Below, one piece after another: positions 1-9,433 of a DNA stretch of 64,000 nucleotides. Position numbers and translations under genes: made by a program. Within the stretch, counting starts at the first letter, position 1, and the number at the start of each line of letters is the position of its first letter. Source of the DNA: an uncultured Bacteroidia bacterium (lineage in GTDB: Bacteria > Bacteroidota > Bacteroidia > Bacteroidales > CAJPTX01). The notes under the pieces are model-generated. The model ran no database searches and was not told where the DNA came from. It worked only from the letters and a program-made list of their open reading frames with translations. The DNA lies in contig CAMXWF010000016.1 in NCBI GenBank assembly GCA_947252645.1, positions 6,093-70,092 of the forward strand, given 5' to 3'.

Positions 1-422
1 ACCGGTTTGACCTTGAGGAACCCGCCCAGGACGAGCATGTTGAACGTTTTGGAGTTCTTCATGCGCACGGCCTCCTCGGTGGCATCCACCTTGTAGATTT
101 TGATGTCTTTTCGGGTAGGCTCGTGCGTTATCCCGTTCGGGTCGTAGAGCAGGAGTCCCCCGGGCTTGACGCGGGGCTCGAACTTATCGAGCGACTGCTG
201 GTTGAGGGCAATCACCGTGTCGTATTGGTGGACGATGGGGGAGCTGATGCGGCTATCGCTCAGGATGACCGTGACATTGGCCGTTCCTCCACGCATCTCG
301 GGCCCGTAGGAGGGCATCCAGCTGACCTCCTTGCCCTGCATAATGCCCGAGTAGGCCAATATCTTCCCCATGGAGAGCACGCCCTGGCCGCCAAAGCCCG
401 CTATGATGATCTCTTCAGTCAT
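1..422 (-). CDS. 2-oxoacid:ferredoxin oxidoreductase, gamma subunit (3' end outside window)
   Basis: Reads from an ATG at 422 and is cut by the left edge after about 140 codons. The start MTEEIIIAGFGGQGVLSMGK carries the GFGGQG motif of the gamma (POR/KOR gamma) domain, followed by a typical PSYGPEMRGG stretch. The gamma domain forms part of the alpha-gamma/beta heteromer that oxidises a 2-oxoacid to acyl-CoA with ferredoxin as acceptor. It is the last gene seen of a five-gene operon, 35 bp behind the beta subunit. The substrate (2-oxoglutarate or a branched-chain 2-oxoacid) cannot be decided from sequence. Confidence 0.88.
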   Translation of the reverse strand, partial: MTEEIIIAGFGGQGVLSMGKILAYSGIMQGKEVSWMPSYGPEMRGGTANVTVILSDSRISSPIVHQYDTVIALNQQSLDKFEPRVKPGGLLLYDPNGITHEPTRKDIKIYKVDATEEAVRMKNSKTFNMLVLGGFLKVKP

Positions 423-457
423 TGCTTGTTTCCTTCCTCATTTTGGGTCTGCAGGGG

Positions 458-1237
458 CTACTCGTCCTTGAGCACACCGGGCTTATAGAGCGCAAACATG
501 TTCTGCACCATCCACTCGTTGGCCTTCTCCGGGGTCATCTTCCAGCCGGAGTTGCACGTGGAGACCACCTCGATAAACGAGGTGCCCTTTTTGGCCTTGG
601 TGTTCTCAAAGCCCTTACGAATGGCGCGGCGCAGCTTGTTGATGGCCGCCGGGGTGTGGGCGGACTCACGGGTGACAAAGCAGGTGCCCGGCAGCTGCGC
701 GATGAGCTCCGTGATGACCAGGGGCTCACCCATGACCTCGGGGTCGCGGCCATAGGGACAGGTGGCGGTCTTCATGCCGTCGAGGGTGGTGGGGGCCATC
801 TGGCCGCCCGTCATGCCGTAGATTGCGTTGTTGATGAAGACGACCAACATGTCCTCGCCCCGGTTGCAGGCATGGATGATCTCGGCGGCCCCGATGGAGG
901 CCAAGTCGCCATCGCCCTGGTAGGTGAAGACGATTTTGTCTCGGCGCAGCCTACTGACGGCTGTGGCCAGGGCAGGCGCCCGGCCGTGGGCGGCCTCCTG
1001 CCAGTCGATGTCGAGGTAGTTGTAGGCCAGAACCGCGCAGCCCACGGGGCTGATGGCGATGACATCCTGCTGGATGCCCATGGCCTCTATCTCCTCGGCC
1101 AGTAGCTTATGCACCACCCCGTGCGTGCAGCCCGGGCAGTAGTGCATGATGTTGTCGGTCAGAACCTTTGAGCGACTGTATACTTTTTCTCCGCGGAGCT
1201 TGATATCAGCCGCAGAAATCTTCTCTGTGGTTGGCAT
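458..1237 (-). CDS. 2-oxoacid:ferredoxin oxidoreductase, beta (TPP-binding) subunit
   Basis: 259 residues, normal for the KorB/VorA beta subunit. CPGCTHG at residues 34-40 and the thiamine diphosphate/Mg motif GDGD (108-111) with the following NN (136-137) are visible, then GMTGGQMAPTT, typical of the family. Binds thiamine diphosphate and works with the alpha and gamma subunits in the cytoplasm on a 2-oxoacid, CoA and ferredoxin. Lies 14 bp behind the alpha subunit, in the same operon. Neighbouring aminotransferase suggests the substrate is made by transamination of an amino acid (inference). Confidence 0.93.
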   Translation of the reverse strand: MPTTEKISAADIKLRGEKVYSRSKVLTDNIMHYCPGCTHGVVHKLLAEEIEAMGIQQDVIAISPVGCAVLAYNYLDIDWQEAAHGRAPALATAVSRLRRDKIVFTYQGDGDLASIGAAEIIHACNRGEDMLVVFINNAIYGMTGGQMAPTTLDGMKTATCPYGRDPEVMGEPLVITELIAQLPGTCFVTRESAHTPAAINKLRRAIRKGFENTKAKKGTSFIEVVSTCNSGWKMTPEKANEWMVQNMFALYKPGVLKDE

Positions 1238-1251
1238 AGTAGTGTATCCTC

Positions 1252-2337
1252 TTAAATCTTAGCGATGAATTTCTCCAGGGCATCGAGTACCTCATCGGGG
1301 CTCGGGATCATGCCCCCCATGCGTCCGAAGAACCCCACGGGCACCGCCCCATTGACGGCCAGCCTGACATCTTCGACCATTTGGCCCGCGCTCATCTCTA
1401 CCGCCATGAAGCCCTTGGTGTGCGCAAGCAAGGCCTGGATGTTTTTGGTGGGATAGGGGAACAGGGTGATGGGGCGCAGCAGCCCTAGCTTAATGCCCTT
1501 CTGTCGCGCCAGCTCCACGGTTTTTTGGCAGATCCGGCTGCACGAGCCATAGGCCACCAGGATGTAGTCGGCATCGTCGGTTTGGACCTCTTCGCAGCGC
1601 ACCTCGTTATCCGTCATGGCCTTGTACTTGGCCTGGAGCTTTTTGTTGAACTCTTCCTGCCGCCCGGAGTCGAGCTCGAGGCTGGTGATGACGTGACGCT
1701 GGCGGTTTGGGGTCTTGCCGCAGGTAATCCAGTCGCCGTAGCGCGCCTCGAGTTCCTGGTCGGTCAGGCGTGGCGTGTAGTCCATGAGCTTGACCTTTTC
1801 CATCATCTGGCCGATGACCCCGTCGGAGAGGATCATGGCCGGGTTGCGGTACTTGAAGGCCAGCTCGAAGGCCAACGGCACGAAGTCATGCATCTCCTGG
1901 ACAGAGGCCGGCGCCAGGACGATCAGGCGGTAGTCGCCGTGCCCGCCGCCCTTGGTAGTCTGGAAGTAGTCGCTCTGGGAGGGCTGGATGGTGCCCAGCC
2001 CGGGGCCGCCCCGCATGACGTTGATCAGCAGGCAGGGCAGCTCGGCGCCCGCAATGTAGGTGATGCCTTCCTGCATTAGGCTCACGCCGGGGCTACTGGA
2101 GGAGGTCATGACCTTTTTGCCGCAACCTGCCCCCCCGTAGACCATGTTGATCGAGGCCACCTCGCTCTCCGCCTGCAGCACCACCATGCCAGTGGTCTCC
2201 CAGGGCTTACGGAGGGCTAGGGTCTCGAGGATCTCACTCTGAGGCGTGATCGGATAGCCGAAATAGCCATCGCAGCCGCAACGGATAGCCGCCTCTGCTA
2301 TCGCCTCGTTGCCTTTCAACAACACATACTCACCCAT
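1252..2337 (-). CDS. 2-oxoacid:ferredoxin oxidoreductase, alpha subunit
   Basis: 361 residues, the length of the stand-alone alpha chain (KorA/VorB type) in which alpha and gamma are separate. The N-terminal signature YFGYPITPQSE (about 26-36) and the following residues that contact the cofactor of the beta subunit are intact; the C-terminal transketolase-like domain has LRPITLFPYP. Lies 18 bp behind the ferredoxin gene. Family is certain, substrate is not: the order ferredoxin-alpha-beta-gamma is shared by 2-oxoglutarate and 2-oxoisovalerate enzymes. Confidence 0.93.
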   Translation of the reverse strand: MGEYVLLKGNEAIAEAAIRCGCDGYFGYPITPQSEILETLALRKPWETTGMVVLQAESEVASINMVYGGAGCGKKVMTSSSSPGVSLMQEGITYIAGAELPCLLINVMRGGPGLGTIQPSQSDYFQTTKGGGHGDYRLIVLAPASVQEMHDFVPLAFELAFKYRNPAMILSDGVIGQMMEKVKLMDYTPRLTDQELEARYGDWITCGKTPNRQRHVITSLELDSGRQEEFNKKLQAKYKAMTDNEVRCEEVQTDDADYILVAYGSCSRICQKTVELARQKGIKLGLLRPITLFPYPTKNIQALLAHTKGFMAVEMSAGQMVEDVRLAVNGAVPVGFFGRMGGMIPSPDEVLDALEKFIAKI

Positions 2338-2355
2338 ACCCCGCTCCTCTCTTCT

Positions 2356-2583
2356 TTATGCCACCTTCATTCGCCAGACCTCGATGACGCTGTCTGGGCA
2401 GACGGTTGCGCAGTTCTTACATCCTATGCAATCGTCGGGGTGCACCATCTCGGAGTAGTGATAGCCTCGGCCATTCACCTCCTCCGCTAGCTTTAGCACC
2501 TTCTGTGGACAGGCCACCACGCACAGGTTGCAGCCCTTACAGCGCTCCCTGTTTACCTCTACGGTCCCAATTACTTTTGCCAT
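2356..2583 (-). CDS. 2x[4Fe-4S] ferredoxin subunit (KorD/VorD type)
   Basis: 75 residues from the ATG at 2583. Two classical clusters: C15-C18-C21-C25 ([11 protein letters not shown]) and C52-C55-C58-C62 ([11 protein letters not shown]). The frame stays open to an ATG at 2640, but that would overlap the end of the aminotransferase by 38 bp and add residues without family character, so [10 protein letters not shown] is chosen. Passes electrons from the 2-oxoacid oxidoreductase to soluble ferredoxin. Sits between the aminotransferase (19 bp) and the alpha subunit (18 bp). Confidence 0.9.
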   Translation of the reverse strand: MAKVIGTVEVNRERCKGCNLCVVACPQKVLKLAEEVNGRGYHYSEMVHPDDCIGCKNCATVCPDSVIEVWRMKVA

Positions 2584-2602
2584 AGCAGTAGTTGTTAGAG
2601 AC

Positions 2603-3931
2603 TTATTGTCTATTGCTTGCCGTTGTGGGGTGATCGGCATGAAAAGCCTTCATTCGGCGGGCCAACTCGTCGTATTGCGCGGGGTGCACGTGCGACACGC
2701 AGGTCCGCAGGCCGCTGCCTTGTTGGCTTCCCATCGACTCCAGCGCGATGGCGCTCACCCCGTAGCAGAGCAGCTCCTCTAGGAGCACCCCGCCGGCCAG
2801 GCCGGGGTAGCACAGCGTGAAGTAAAAGCCATCGGCCAGGGGGCGCGCCCCGTCGTGCGAATAGACGAGCTGAAAGCCGTTGCCGAGGAATATCTCCTTG
2901 AGCCTTTTGGCCCTGTCGCCGTAGGCCCGCAGGTCGGCCACAAAGTTGTAGGTGCCCGCATTGGCCGCCTGGAGCAGGGCGGTGAAGCCATGCTGCACGG
3001 AGCTGGCCACGCCCGATGAGAGGCCGTAGAGCGCCCCGTAGAGCAGGGCCTTGCCCAGCTGGACGTTGGGGAAATAGTTGCCGAGATTGTCGTAGCGCCG
3101 CTCGAAGAGCGCGGGGCCCACGGCCAGGGCCCCGATGCGTTGCCCGGCGTAGCTAAAGATCTTCGACCCGGAGAGCAATAGGCACCAGCTATCGCAGTAG
3201 CGGGCCACGGTGGGCTGGTAGGGCGGCTGCCCTGGGTGCGACATGTCCTCTCGGAAATCCATCCCCAGGTAGGCCAAGTCTTCCAGCACGGGCACATCGA
3301 ACTCCCGGGAGAGTCCGCCTATGATGGCCAACTCCTCCTCCGTGAAGCAGGACCACGAGGGGTTGTTGGGGTTGGAATAGACCATGCAGCTGGTGTGGCC
3401 CTTTTCGAGCACGGCCCGGATGGGCTGCGCGAGGGATGCCCCGCGGTAATCGTAGAAGTCGAAGGTGTCGTAGTCGAAGCCCAGCATTTTGACCTGTGAC
3501 TTCTGGACAGGGAATCCAGGGTCGATAAATAGCACGCGTTGGCGGTCTTTCTGGCAGCGATTGAGTACCATGAATGCCGCAAAGGCCCCCTGCATGGAGC
3601 CCGCGGTGGGGAAGCAGGCCTGGGCGTCCACCTCCACGCCGATGAAGTTTTTGACGAATTGGCGCACGGCCTCCTTGAGCTCGGGATAGCCGCCCACCGG
3701 CGGGTAGGCCTGCGCACAGCCCTCGGCCAGGGCCTTCTGCTCGGCCTCCACGCCGATGCGGCTTGGCACTAGGCCAGGGACTCCCATCTCCATATGCACG
3801 AGGGATACCCCGCTAGCCCGCTCTACCCGCTGCGCAAGCTGCGCAAGCTCGCGTATGGTGGCCTTCGCGAGATCGTGCAAGCCCAACTCGGCCTTTTCCC
3901 TCGCCACTATCTCTGCCCGTACTACCTGCAT
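2603..3931 (-). CDS. PLP-dependent aminotransferase (class I/II)
   Basis: 442 residues from the ATG at 3931. Fold-type I features: NPNNPS (187-192), the invariant Asp/Tyr region [12 protein letters not shown], and the Schiff-base lysine K257 in [12 protein letters not shown] with the substrate carboxylate Arg further on. The frame is open to an ATG at 4009, but a -7 promoter box (TAACTTTG) lies at 3987-3980, inside that extension, which argues for the inner start. First gene of the operon with the 2-oxoacid:ferredoxin oxidoreductase, so it probably makes the 2-oxoacid from an amino acid. The amino acid is unknown. Confidence 0.88.
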   Translation of the reverse strand: MQVVRAEIVAREKAELGLHDLAKATIRELAQLAQRVERASGVSLVHMEMGVPGLVPSRIGVEAEQKALAEGCAQAYPPVGGYPELKEAVRQFVKNFIGVEVDAQACFPTAGSMQGAFAAFMVLNRCQKDRQRVLFIDPGFPVQKSQVKMLGFDYDTFDFYDYRGASLAQPIRAVLEKGHTSCMVYSNPNNPSWSCFTEEELAIIGGLSREFDVPVLEDLAYLGMDFREDMSHPGQPPYQPTVARYCDSWCLLLSGSKIFSYAGQRIGALAVGPALFERRYDNLGNYFPNVQLGKALLYGALYGLSSGVASSVQHGFTALLQAANAGTYNFVADLRAYGDRAKRLKEIFLGNGFQLVYSHDGARPLADGFYFTLCYPGLAGGVLLEELLCYGVSAIALESMGSQQGSGLRTCVSHVHPAQYDELARRMKAFHADHPTTASNRQ

Positions 3932-3979
3932 GCCGTGCCTGTTCCCTTCACCTTGGGGATATCCCCTCTTTACCTGTAG

Positions 3980-3987
3980 CAAAGTTA
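3980..3987 (-). promoter_or_regulatory. -7 box of the aminotransferase/oxidoreductase operon
   Basis: TAACTTTG on the minus strand fits the Bacteroidota -7 consensus TAnnTTTG. A weak -33 (CTTG, 4010-4007) sits 19 bp upstream. Predicted transcript start near 3974, about 43 nt before the ATG at 3931. Confidence 0.65.
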
Positions 3988-4153
3988 TACTTTTCGCCCA
4001 ATTGCGCAAGACCTCTTTCGGGCAAAAAGGTTATGCAATATGATTCTAGATTGTAATTCTCGGTGCATTGGATTGTATGTCAGAGGAATAGGGCCATCTT
4101 TTTTGGGGGCAAGGGGCGCAGAGGGCTTGCCAATCCGTAGTGGGACTAAACTA

Positions 4154-4180
4154 TCTGCCCCACGCCGTAGGCGGGGCAGA
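4154..4180 (-). terminator. Hairpin directly behind tilS
   Basis: TCTGCCCC (4154-4161) pairs perfectly with GGGGCAGA (4173-4180), one base after the tilS stop. In minus-strand reading it is followed by ATAGTTTAG, only a weak U tract. Likely transcript end of leuS-yitT-tilS. Confidence 0.6.
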
Positions 4181-4181
4181 A

Positions 4182-5591
4182 CTATTCGTTTATCGGCGCG
4201 CATTGGATGGCGACGGCCATCGTGGAGTCGAGCCGTAGGGCGTGGTCGGCCTCCTGGCGATAGCCCACCACCCAAACGGGCAGCGCGCCGCAGACCACTA
4301 CAGGCCACCCCGTGCGCCTATCGGCGCGGAGCTTCCCATCGGTCAAGATATCGCTCACCAGCTTGAGGCCATGCATGCCCAGGGGGCGCAACCGATCGCC
4401 CGCGTGCCAACGGCGGATTGCCAGCGGCTCCTGACAGCTATCGGCATCGAGGAGTACGCACCAGCGCCCCCTACTCGCCCAGCGCTTGAGGGCCACTGCA
4501 TCGGCAAACGGTGGGCAAGCCTCTGTGTGGGCGGTGAAGCGCAGGCCGTGCGCCTCCGCGCACCCCGGCACGGGGAGGGGGACCTGGTCAGGCCTTGGGA
4601 CCTCGGGGGGCACTAGGGAGAGCCCTTCCTGGGTGAAGCAAGCCGTAGCGCGGGGCCCCTCTACCCGCCGCCCCACCCGGGGGTGCTCCATGCCGTGGAT
4701 AAGGGCTGCGCCCACGGAAGCGGGAAAGCCAAGACTAGCAAGACGTTGGCGCAGCCACACGCGGTAGAGGGGCAAACGGTCATCGGCCACGGTGTAGGGC
4801 CATGGGCCCTCGGTGCCGAGCAGCGGCCTATCCCACTGGCCGAACTGCGCCCTGGCCATGTGGTCAACAATGTCGAGCAGGTCCATGAGGTGTTCGCTGG
4901 CCAGCGCCATATGCTTCACGGCCTGCGGATTGATCTGCTGAAGTGGGGGCAACACCTGGTGGCGCACGAGGTTTCGGCGGATGGCTACGTCGCCGTTTGT
5001 GGCATCTTCCACCCAGTGCAGCCCCTGGGCCCTGGCCCAAGCCTCCACATCGTGGCGTGTCAGGCATAGCAGGGGGCGCACCATACGCCCGCGCGCTCTC
5101 GGCATGCCGCGCATGCCCAAGGGGCCCGCGCCGCGGGCCAGGTTCAAGAGCATGGTCTCGGCTTGGTCGGTGGCCTGGTGCGCCACGGCCAGGTGGGTAA
5201 AGCCGTGTGCGTCCAATAGCTGCTCAAACCACGCATAGCGGAGTGCCCGGGCGCCCTCCTCCAGCGAGAGGCCGTGTTCGTGGCAGTAGTGCCTGGTGTC
5301 CCATTCCTGGAGGAAGAGCGGCAGACGATCCGCGTGGGCCAGCTGCTGGACAAAGGCCGCATCCCGATCGGAGGCAGGGCCCCGGAGGTGGAAGTTGCAG
5401 TGGGCTATGGCCAAAGGCCAATGCCCCATTCGGCGCAGCATTTCCAGCAGCACCACGGAGTCCACGCCGCCGCTTACGGCCACCAGGATGCGTGCGGTAG
5501 CGGGCAACAGGCGGTGTCGGTGGATATAGGCTTCCACCTGGTGTAGTGCGGCATCGCCGCAAGCCGTGCGGCTCCCCTGCTCAACGGCCAC
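4182..5591 (-). CDS. tilS: tRNA(Ile)-lysidine synthetase
   Basis: 469 residues. The N-terminal PP-loop ATPase motif SGGVDS is at residues 40-45, followed by HCNFHLRGPASDRDAAFV and GARALRYAWF, both typical of TilS; the C-terminal domain ends with the tRNA-binding part that recognises the CAU anticodon tRNA. TilS converts cytidine 34 of tRNA-Ile(CAU) to lysidine and is essential. Starts 59 bp behind the YitT-family gene and probably shares its transcript. Ends with TAG, which shows that TAG is an ordinary stop in this genome. Confidence 0.95.
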   Translation of the reverse strand: MAVEQGSRTACGDAALHQVEAYIHRHRLLPATARILVAVSGGVDSVVLLEMLRRMGHWPLAIAHCNFHLRGPASDRDAAFVQQLAHADRLPLFLQEWDTRHYCHEHGLSLEEGARALRYAWFEQLLDAHGFTHLAVAHQATDQAETMLLNLARGAGPLGMRGMPRARGRMVRPLLCLTRHDVEAWARAQGLHWVEDATNGDVAIRRNLVRHQVLPPLQQINPQAVKHMALASEHLMDLLDIVDHMARAQFGQWDRPLLGTEGPWPYTVADDRLPLYRVWLRQRLASLGFPASVGAALIHGMEHPRVGRRVEGPRATACFTQEGLSLVPPEVPRPDQVPLPVPGCAEAHGLRFTAHTEACPPFADAVALKRWASRGRWCVLLDADSCQEPLAIRRWHAGDRLRPLGMHGLKLVSDILTDGKLRADRRTGWPVVVCGALPVWVVGYRQEADHALRLDSTMAVAIQCAPINE

Positions 5592-5650
5592 AATGCGAGG
5601 CGCCCAGGCTCCCGGGCGATCGCCAGGAGGCCCGAGGGCGCGTTGCCGAA

Positions 5651-6574
5651 TTAGGGGCGGATGACGTCGAAGCCCCGGCCATAGACCCCCTGCACGTTGG
5701 CCATCGACATGAAGGCCTCAGGGTCTTCTTGCTTGACGATCCGGCTGAGTGCTGAGACCTGGGTTTTACGCAAGAGGACTAGGAGGAAGGCACCTTCCTG
5801 CTTGCTAAACCATCCGGTGCCGTGCACCAAGGTGACCCCTCGCCCGAGTTCCTGGGTGATCCGGTCGGCAATGGGCTCATAGTGCCTGGTAAAGATGAAG
5901 ACCTGTAGCGACTGCTTGAGGCCCGAGAGATAGACATCGATGACGTATGCCGTGGCAACCATGAGGATGTAACCATACATGACCGTACGTAGGCGGTCTA
6001 GCCACGAGAGGTCGGTGAGTACAAAAAAGCCCGCCGTGATGATGAATACATCTGTACAGAGGACGACCCGCCCGGGGCTGACATTGCGGTACTTAGTGAC
6101 AATGATAGCCACGATATCCGTGCCGCCCGTGCTTCCGCCGCGGCTAAGGGCGATGGCGATCCCTAGGCCCGACATCACGCCGCCGATGATGGCCGAGAGC
6201 AGCTTATCGTCGGGCAATATGCTCACGGTGATGAAGCGCTGCTCGATGGCCAGCATAATGGAGGCCAACACCACGCCGTAGATCGTTTTGAAGCCGAAGC
6301 TGGCGCCGACCGTCTTAATTGCAATGAATATCAAAATTGCATTGACCGCCAAGAAGGTCACCCCCACGGGGATACCCGTGACGAAGTAAACCAGCGTGCC
6401 AATGCCCGAGGCACCTCCGCCCGAAATCCCCTCGGGGATCAGAAAGCAGGTCCATCCCAGGGTGTAGACGAGCAGCCCCACGGTGATCACCAGCAGGTCC
6501 CTGGTGGTAGACCACGTCTTGCTCTTCCAGAAGCTCGGGGCGGTGCTCCCCGAGGTTGAATGTGGCTTTTCCAT
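5651..6574 (-). CDS. YitT-family membrane protein (DUF161 plus DUF2179)
   Basis: 307 residues from the ATG at 6574; the longer start at 6640 would overlap leuS. Five to six membrane segments in the first 200 residues, with the family signatures GISGGGASGIGTL and SRGGSTGGTDI, followed by a soluble C-terminal DUF2179 domain (about 220-300, ending in NVQGVYGRGFDVIRP). Transport substrate is unknown for the family. Lies 28 bp behind leuS, so co-transcription is likely. Confidence 0.88.
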   Translation of the reverse strand: MEKPHSTSGSTAPSFWKSKTWSTTRDLLVITVGLLVYTLGWTCFLIPEGISGGGASGIGTLVYFVTGIPVGVTFLAVNAILIFIAIKTVGASFGFKTIYGVVLASIMLAIEQRFITVSILPDDKLLSAIIGGVMSGLGIAIALSRGGSTGGTDIVAIIVTKYRNVSPGRVVLCTDVFIITAGFFVLTDLSWLDRLRTVMYGYILMVATAYVIDVYLSGLKQSLQVFIFTRHYEPIADRITQELGRGVTLVHGTGWFSKQEGAFLLVLLRKTQVSALSRIVKQEDPEAFMSMANVQGVYGRGFDVIRP

Positions 6575-6602
6575 CTTCGTACGCAACTCCTTAGCGCTGC
6601 TT

Positions 6603-9383
6603 TTAACAGACAATGTTGACGATTCTCCCTTTGACAACAATAACCTTCTTGATGGGCTTCCCGGCGAGGTAATCCTTGACCTGTTGGTGTTCCCTGACGG
6701 CCAGCGCTATGGCCTCCACCGAGGCCTGGGCGGGGAACTGCAGGCTGAAGCGCCGCTTGCCGTTGAACGATATGGGGTACTCCACCTCTTGGGGGTGCAG
6801 GTAGTGGGGGTCGGCCTTGGGCCATGGGGCGTTCACCACGGAGTAGCTGTGGCCCATGCGCATCCAGAGTTCCTCGGCCATGTGCGGGGCGAACGGGCAC
6901 AAGATGCGCACCAGCTGCCCTAGCACGGTCTTGTTGGTGCACCCCACCCGCTGGAGTTCATTGGCGCAGATCATCATTTTGGAGACGCAGGTATTGAAGC
7001 TCAGCCGCTCGATATCTGCGCTCACCCCGTCGATAGCCTGGTTGATGGCGGCGAGGGCCTCTTGGCTGGCAGGGGCATCGTCGAGGGGGGCCGCCAGGCA
7101 GAGTCGCCACACCTTGCGCAGGAATTTATGCACTCCGCCGATGCTCTGCGTGTCCCAGGGCTTGGACATCTCCAGGGGGCCAAGGAACATCTCGTAGAGG
7201 CGCAGGGTGTCGGCGCCATACTGCTCAACGATGGTGTCGGGGTTGACCACGTTGAACATGGACTTGCTCATCTTCTCCACAGCCCAGCCGCAGCGGTACT
7301 GACCGTTCTCGAGTTCGAATTGGGCGTCCTTGTACTCGGGGAGCGCGGCGCGCAGGGCCTCAACGTCGAGGATATCGTTGTGGACGTAGCGGATGTCAAC
7401 GTGGATGGGGGTGGTGTCGTAGCGGTCGAGCTGCGTGACCGGCACATAGCGGCGAGTGCCCTTGACCCGATAGACGAAGCTCGAGCGCCCCTGGATCATG
7501 CCCTGGTTGACGAGCTTTTTGAAGGGTTCCTCGACGGGCACATAGCCGAGGTCGAAGAGGAACTTGGTCCAGAAGCGCGAATAGATCAGGTGGCCGGTGG
7601 CGTGCTCGGTGCCGCCAACGTAGAGGTCAACGTCGTGCCAATAGTTGCCAGCTTCCTTCTCGAGCAACCCTTGGTCGTAGTGTGGCGACATGTAGCGGAA
7701 GAAGTAGGCCGAGGAGCCCGCAAAGCCGGGCATGGTCATGGTTTCTAGTGGGTAGCCCTCTGGGGTGGTCCAGTTTTTGACGCGGGCCAGCGGGGGCTGT
7801 CCATCAGGCGTGGGGCGGTAGTCGTCCACCGGGGGCAGCTCGAGCGGCAGCTGGTTGGCAGGCAAGGGCTGGGGGACTCCATCCTTGTAGTAAATGGGTA
7901 TGGGTTCGCCCCAGTAGCGCTGTCGGCTAAAGATGGCATCGCGGATCCGGTAGGAGACCTTGGCATAGCCGATGCCCTTTTTCTCTAGCACTTGGCAGGC
8001 CTTGTCGATAGCCTCGTTGGTGGGCAGGCCGTCCCAGAGGGGGCTATTGACGGCCAGGCCATCTTTGGCCTCGTAGGCGTTCTCCCAGGTGTCCACGGGG
8101 CCCTCGGGGGCCTCTGGGCCTTGGACGACCTGGACTATGGGCAGGTGGAAGTGGCGGGCAAAGGCAAAGTCTCTGCTATCGTGGGCGGCCACGGCCATGA
8201 TGGCCCCGCTGCCATAGCCCATGAGCACATATTCCCCCACCCAGATGGGGATCTTGGCCCCGGTGAGGGGGTGGATGGCGTAGCTGCCGGTGAACTCGCC
8301 GCGTACCTGGTCGACTTCCTTGAGTCGGTCGCGCTCACTGCGGTGGGCCACCGCGTCGAGGTAGCGCTCGATGGCGGGCTGCTGGGCGGGCGCGGTGAGG
8401 TCTTTGACGCGGGCATGCTCGGGGGCCAGGACGAGGAAGGTGACCCCGTAGAGGGTGTCGGGCCGCGTGGTGAAGACCCACAGCGGCTCACCGCTTCCCT
8501 GCGGGCACTGGAACTCGACCATGGCGCCCTGGGAGCGCCCGATCCAGTTGCGCTGGATTTCCTTGAGGGAGTCTGACCACTCGAGCCTGTCCAAGCCTTC
8601 GAGCAAGCGCTCGGCGTAGGCGCTCACGCGTAGACACCACTGCGTCATCTGTCGCTGCTCCACAGGGTAGCCCCCACGGACCGAGAGCCCCTCTTTGACC
8701 TCATCGTTAGCCAGGACAGTGCCCAATTCTGGGCACCAATTCACCAACTTCTCGGCCCTGTATGCCAGGCGGTAGCACTCCAGGACGGCATCGCGGGCTG
8801 GGGGATCCATTTTTTTCCAGTCGTTGGCCGTGAAGTGGAAGCTTGCGCTTCCGTAGGCCGGGGCGTTGGCGGCGCCGTACTGGTCGAAATAGGCCTCTAG
8901 GGCAGCGATGGGTCGGGCTTTGCGCAGCTGGGTGTCGTAGTAGGCTTCAAACATCTGGAGGAAGGCCCACTGCGTCCAGTGGTAGTAACTTGGTTCGCTG
9001 GTGCATACCATGCGATTCCAGTCGTAGTCCATGCCTAGTCGGGCCTGCTGGGCGCGGTATCGTGCGATGTTGTTGCGGGTGGTGATGGCTGGGTGCTGGC
9101 CCGTCATGAGGGCGTATTGCTCGGCGGGCAGGCCGAAGGCATCGTAGCCCATAGGGTGGAGGACGTTGTAGCCCTGCATGCGCTTATAGCGGCTGACGAT
9201 GTCGGTGGCGATATAGCCCAGTGGGTGGCCAACATGAAGCCCAGCCCCAGAGGGGTAAGGGAACATGTCGAGTACATAGTACTTGGGTTTTCCTGGCTGT
9301 TCCTCTACCCGATAGATGTCATCATCGTGCCAGCGCTGCTGCCAGCGTGACTCAATCTCCCGAAAATCGTAGTCCTGTTCCAT
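6603..9383 (-). CDS. leuS: Leucyl-tRNA synthetase
   Basis: 926 residues from the ATG at 9383 (MEQDYDFREIESRWQQRW). Class I signatures: HVGH (50-53) and KMSKS (704-708). The editing (CP1) domain contains TTRPDTLYGVTF and the VDQVRGEF region; the zinc/leucine-specific region precedes KMSKS. Charges tRNA-Leu. The frame stays open 49 codons further upstream, but that part lies upstream of the predicted -7 box at 9433-9426 and lacks family residues. First gene of a probable leuS-yitT-tilS unit. Confidence 0.96.
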   Translation of the reverse strand: MEQDYDFREIESRWQQRWHDDDIYRVEEQPGKPKYYVLDMFPYPSGAGLHVGHPLGYIATDIVSRYKRMQGYNVLHPMGYDAFGLPAEQYALMTGQHPAITTRNNIARYRAQQARLGMDYDWNRMVCTSEPSYYHWTQWAFLQMFEAYYDTQLRKARPIAALEAYFDQYGAANAPAYGSASFHFTANDWKKMDPPARDAVLECYRLAYRAEKLVNWCPELGTVLANDEVKEGLSVRGGYPVEQRQMTQWCLRVSAYAERLLEGLDRLEWSDSLKEIQRNWIGRSQGAMVEFQCPQGSGEPLWVFTTRPDTLYGVTFLVLAPEHARVKDLTAPAQQPAIERYLDAVAHRSERDRLKEVDQVRGEFTGSYAIHPLTGAKIPIWVGEYVLMGYGSGAIMAVAAHDSRDFAFARHFHLPIVQVVQGPEAPEGPVDTWENAYEAKDGLAVNSPLWDGLPTNEAIDKACQVLEKKGIGYAKVSYRIRDAIFSRQRYWGEPIPIYYKDGVPQPLPANQLPLELPPVDDYRPTPDGQPPLARVKNWTTPEGYPLETMTMPGFAGSSAYFFRYMSPHYDQGLLEKEAGNYWHDVDLYVGGTEHATGHLIYSRFWTKFLFDLGYVPVEEPFKKLVNQGMIQGRSSFVYRVKGTRRYVPVTQLDRYDTTPIHVDIRYVHNDILDVEALRAALPEYKDAQFELENGQYRCGWAVEKMSKSMFNVVNPDTIVEQYGADTLRLYEMFLGPLEMSKPWDTQSIGGVHKFLRKVWRLCLAAPLDDAPASQEALAAINQAIDGVSADIERLSFNTCVSKMMICANELQRVGCTNKTVLGQLVRILCPFAPHMAEELWMRMGHSYSVVNAPWPKADPHYLHPQEVEYPISFNGKRRFSLQFPAQASVEAIALAVREHQQVKDYLAGKPIKKVIVVKGRIVNIVC

Positions 9384-9425
9384 GGTTGCTAGCCCCTTAG
9401 CCACGCGCATGGGCCCTGGGCGGCG

Positions 9426-9433
9426 CGAAGTTA
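9426..9433 (-). promoter_or_regulatory. Probable -7 box of leuS
   Basis: TAACTTCG on the minus strand, the C variant of the Bacteroidota -7 box. Predicted start near 9420 gives a leader of about 37 nt before the leuS ATG at 9383. No clear -33 TTTG. Confidence 0.45.
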
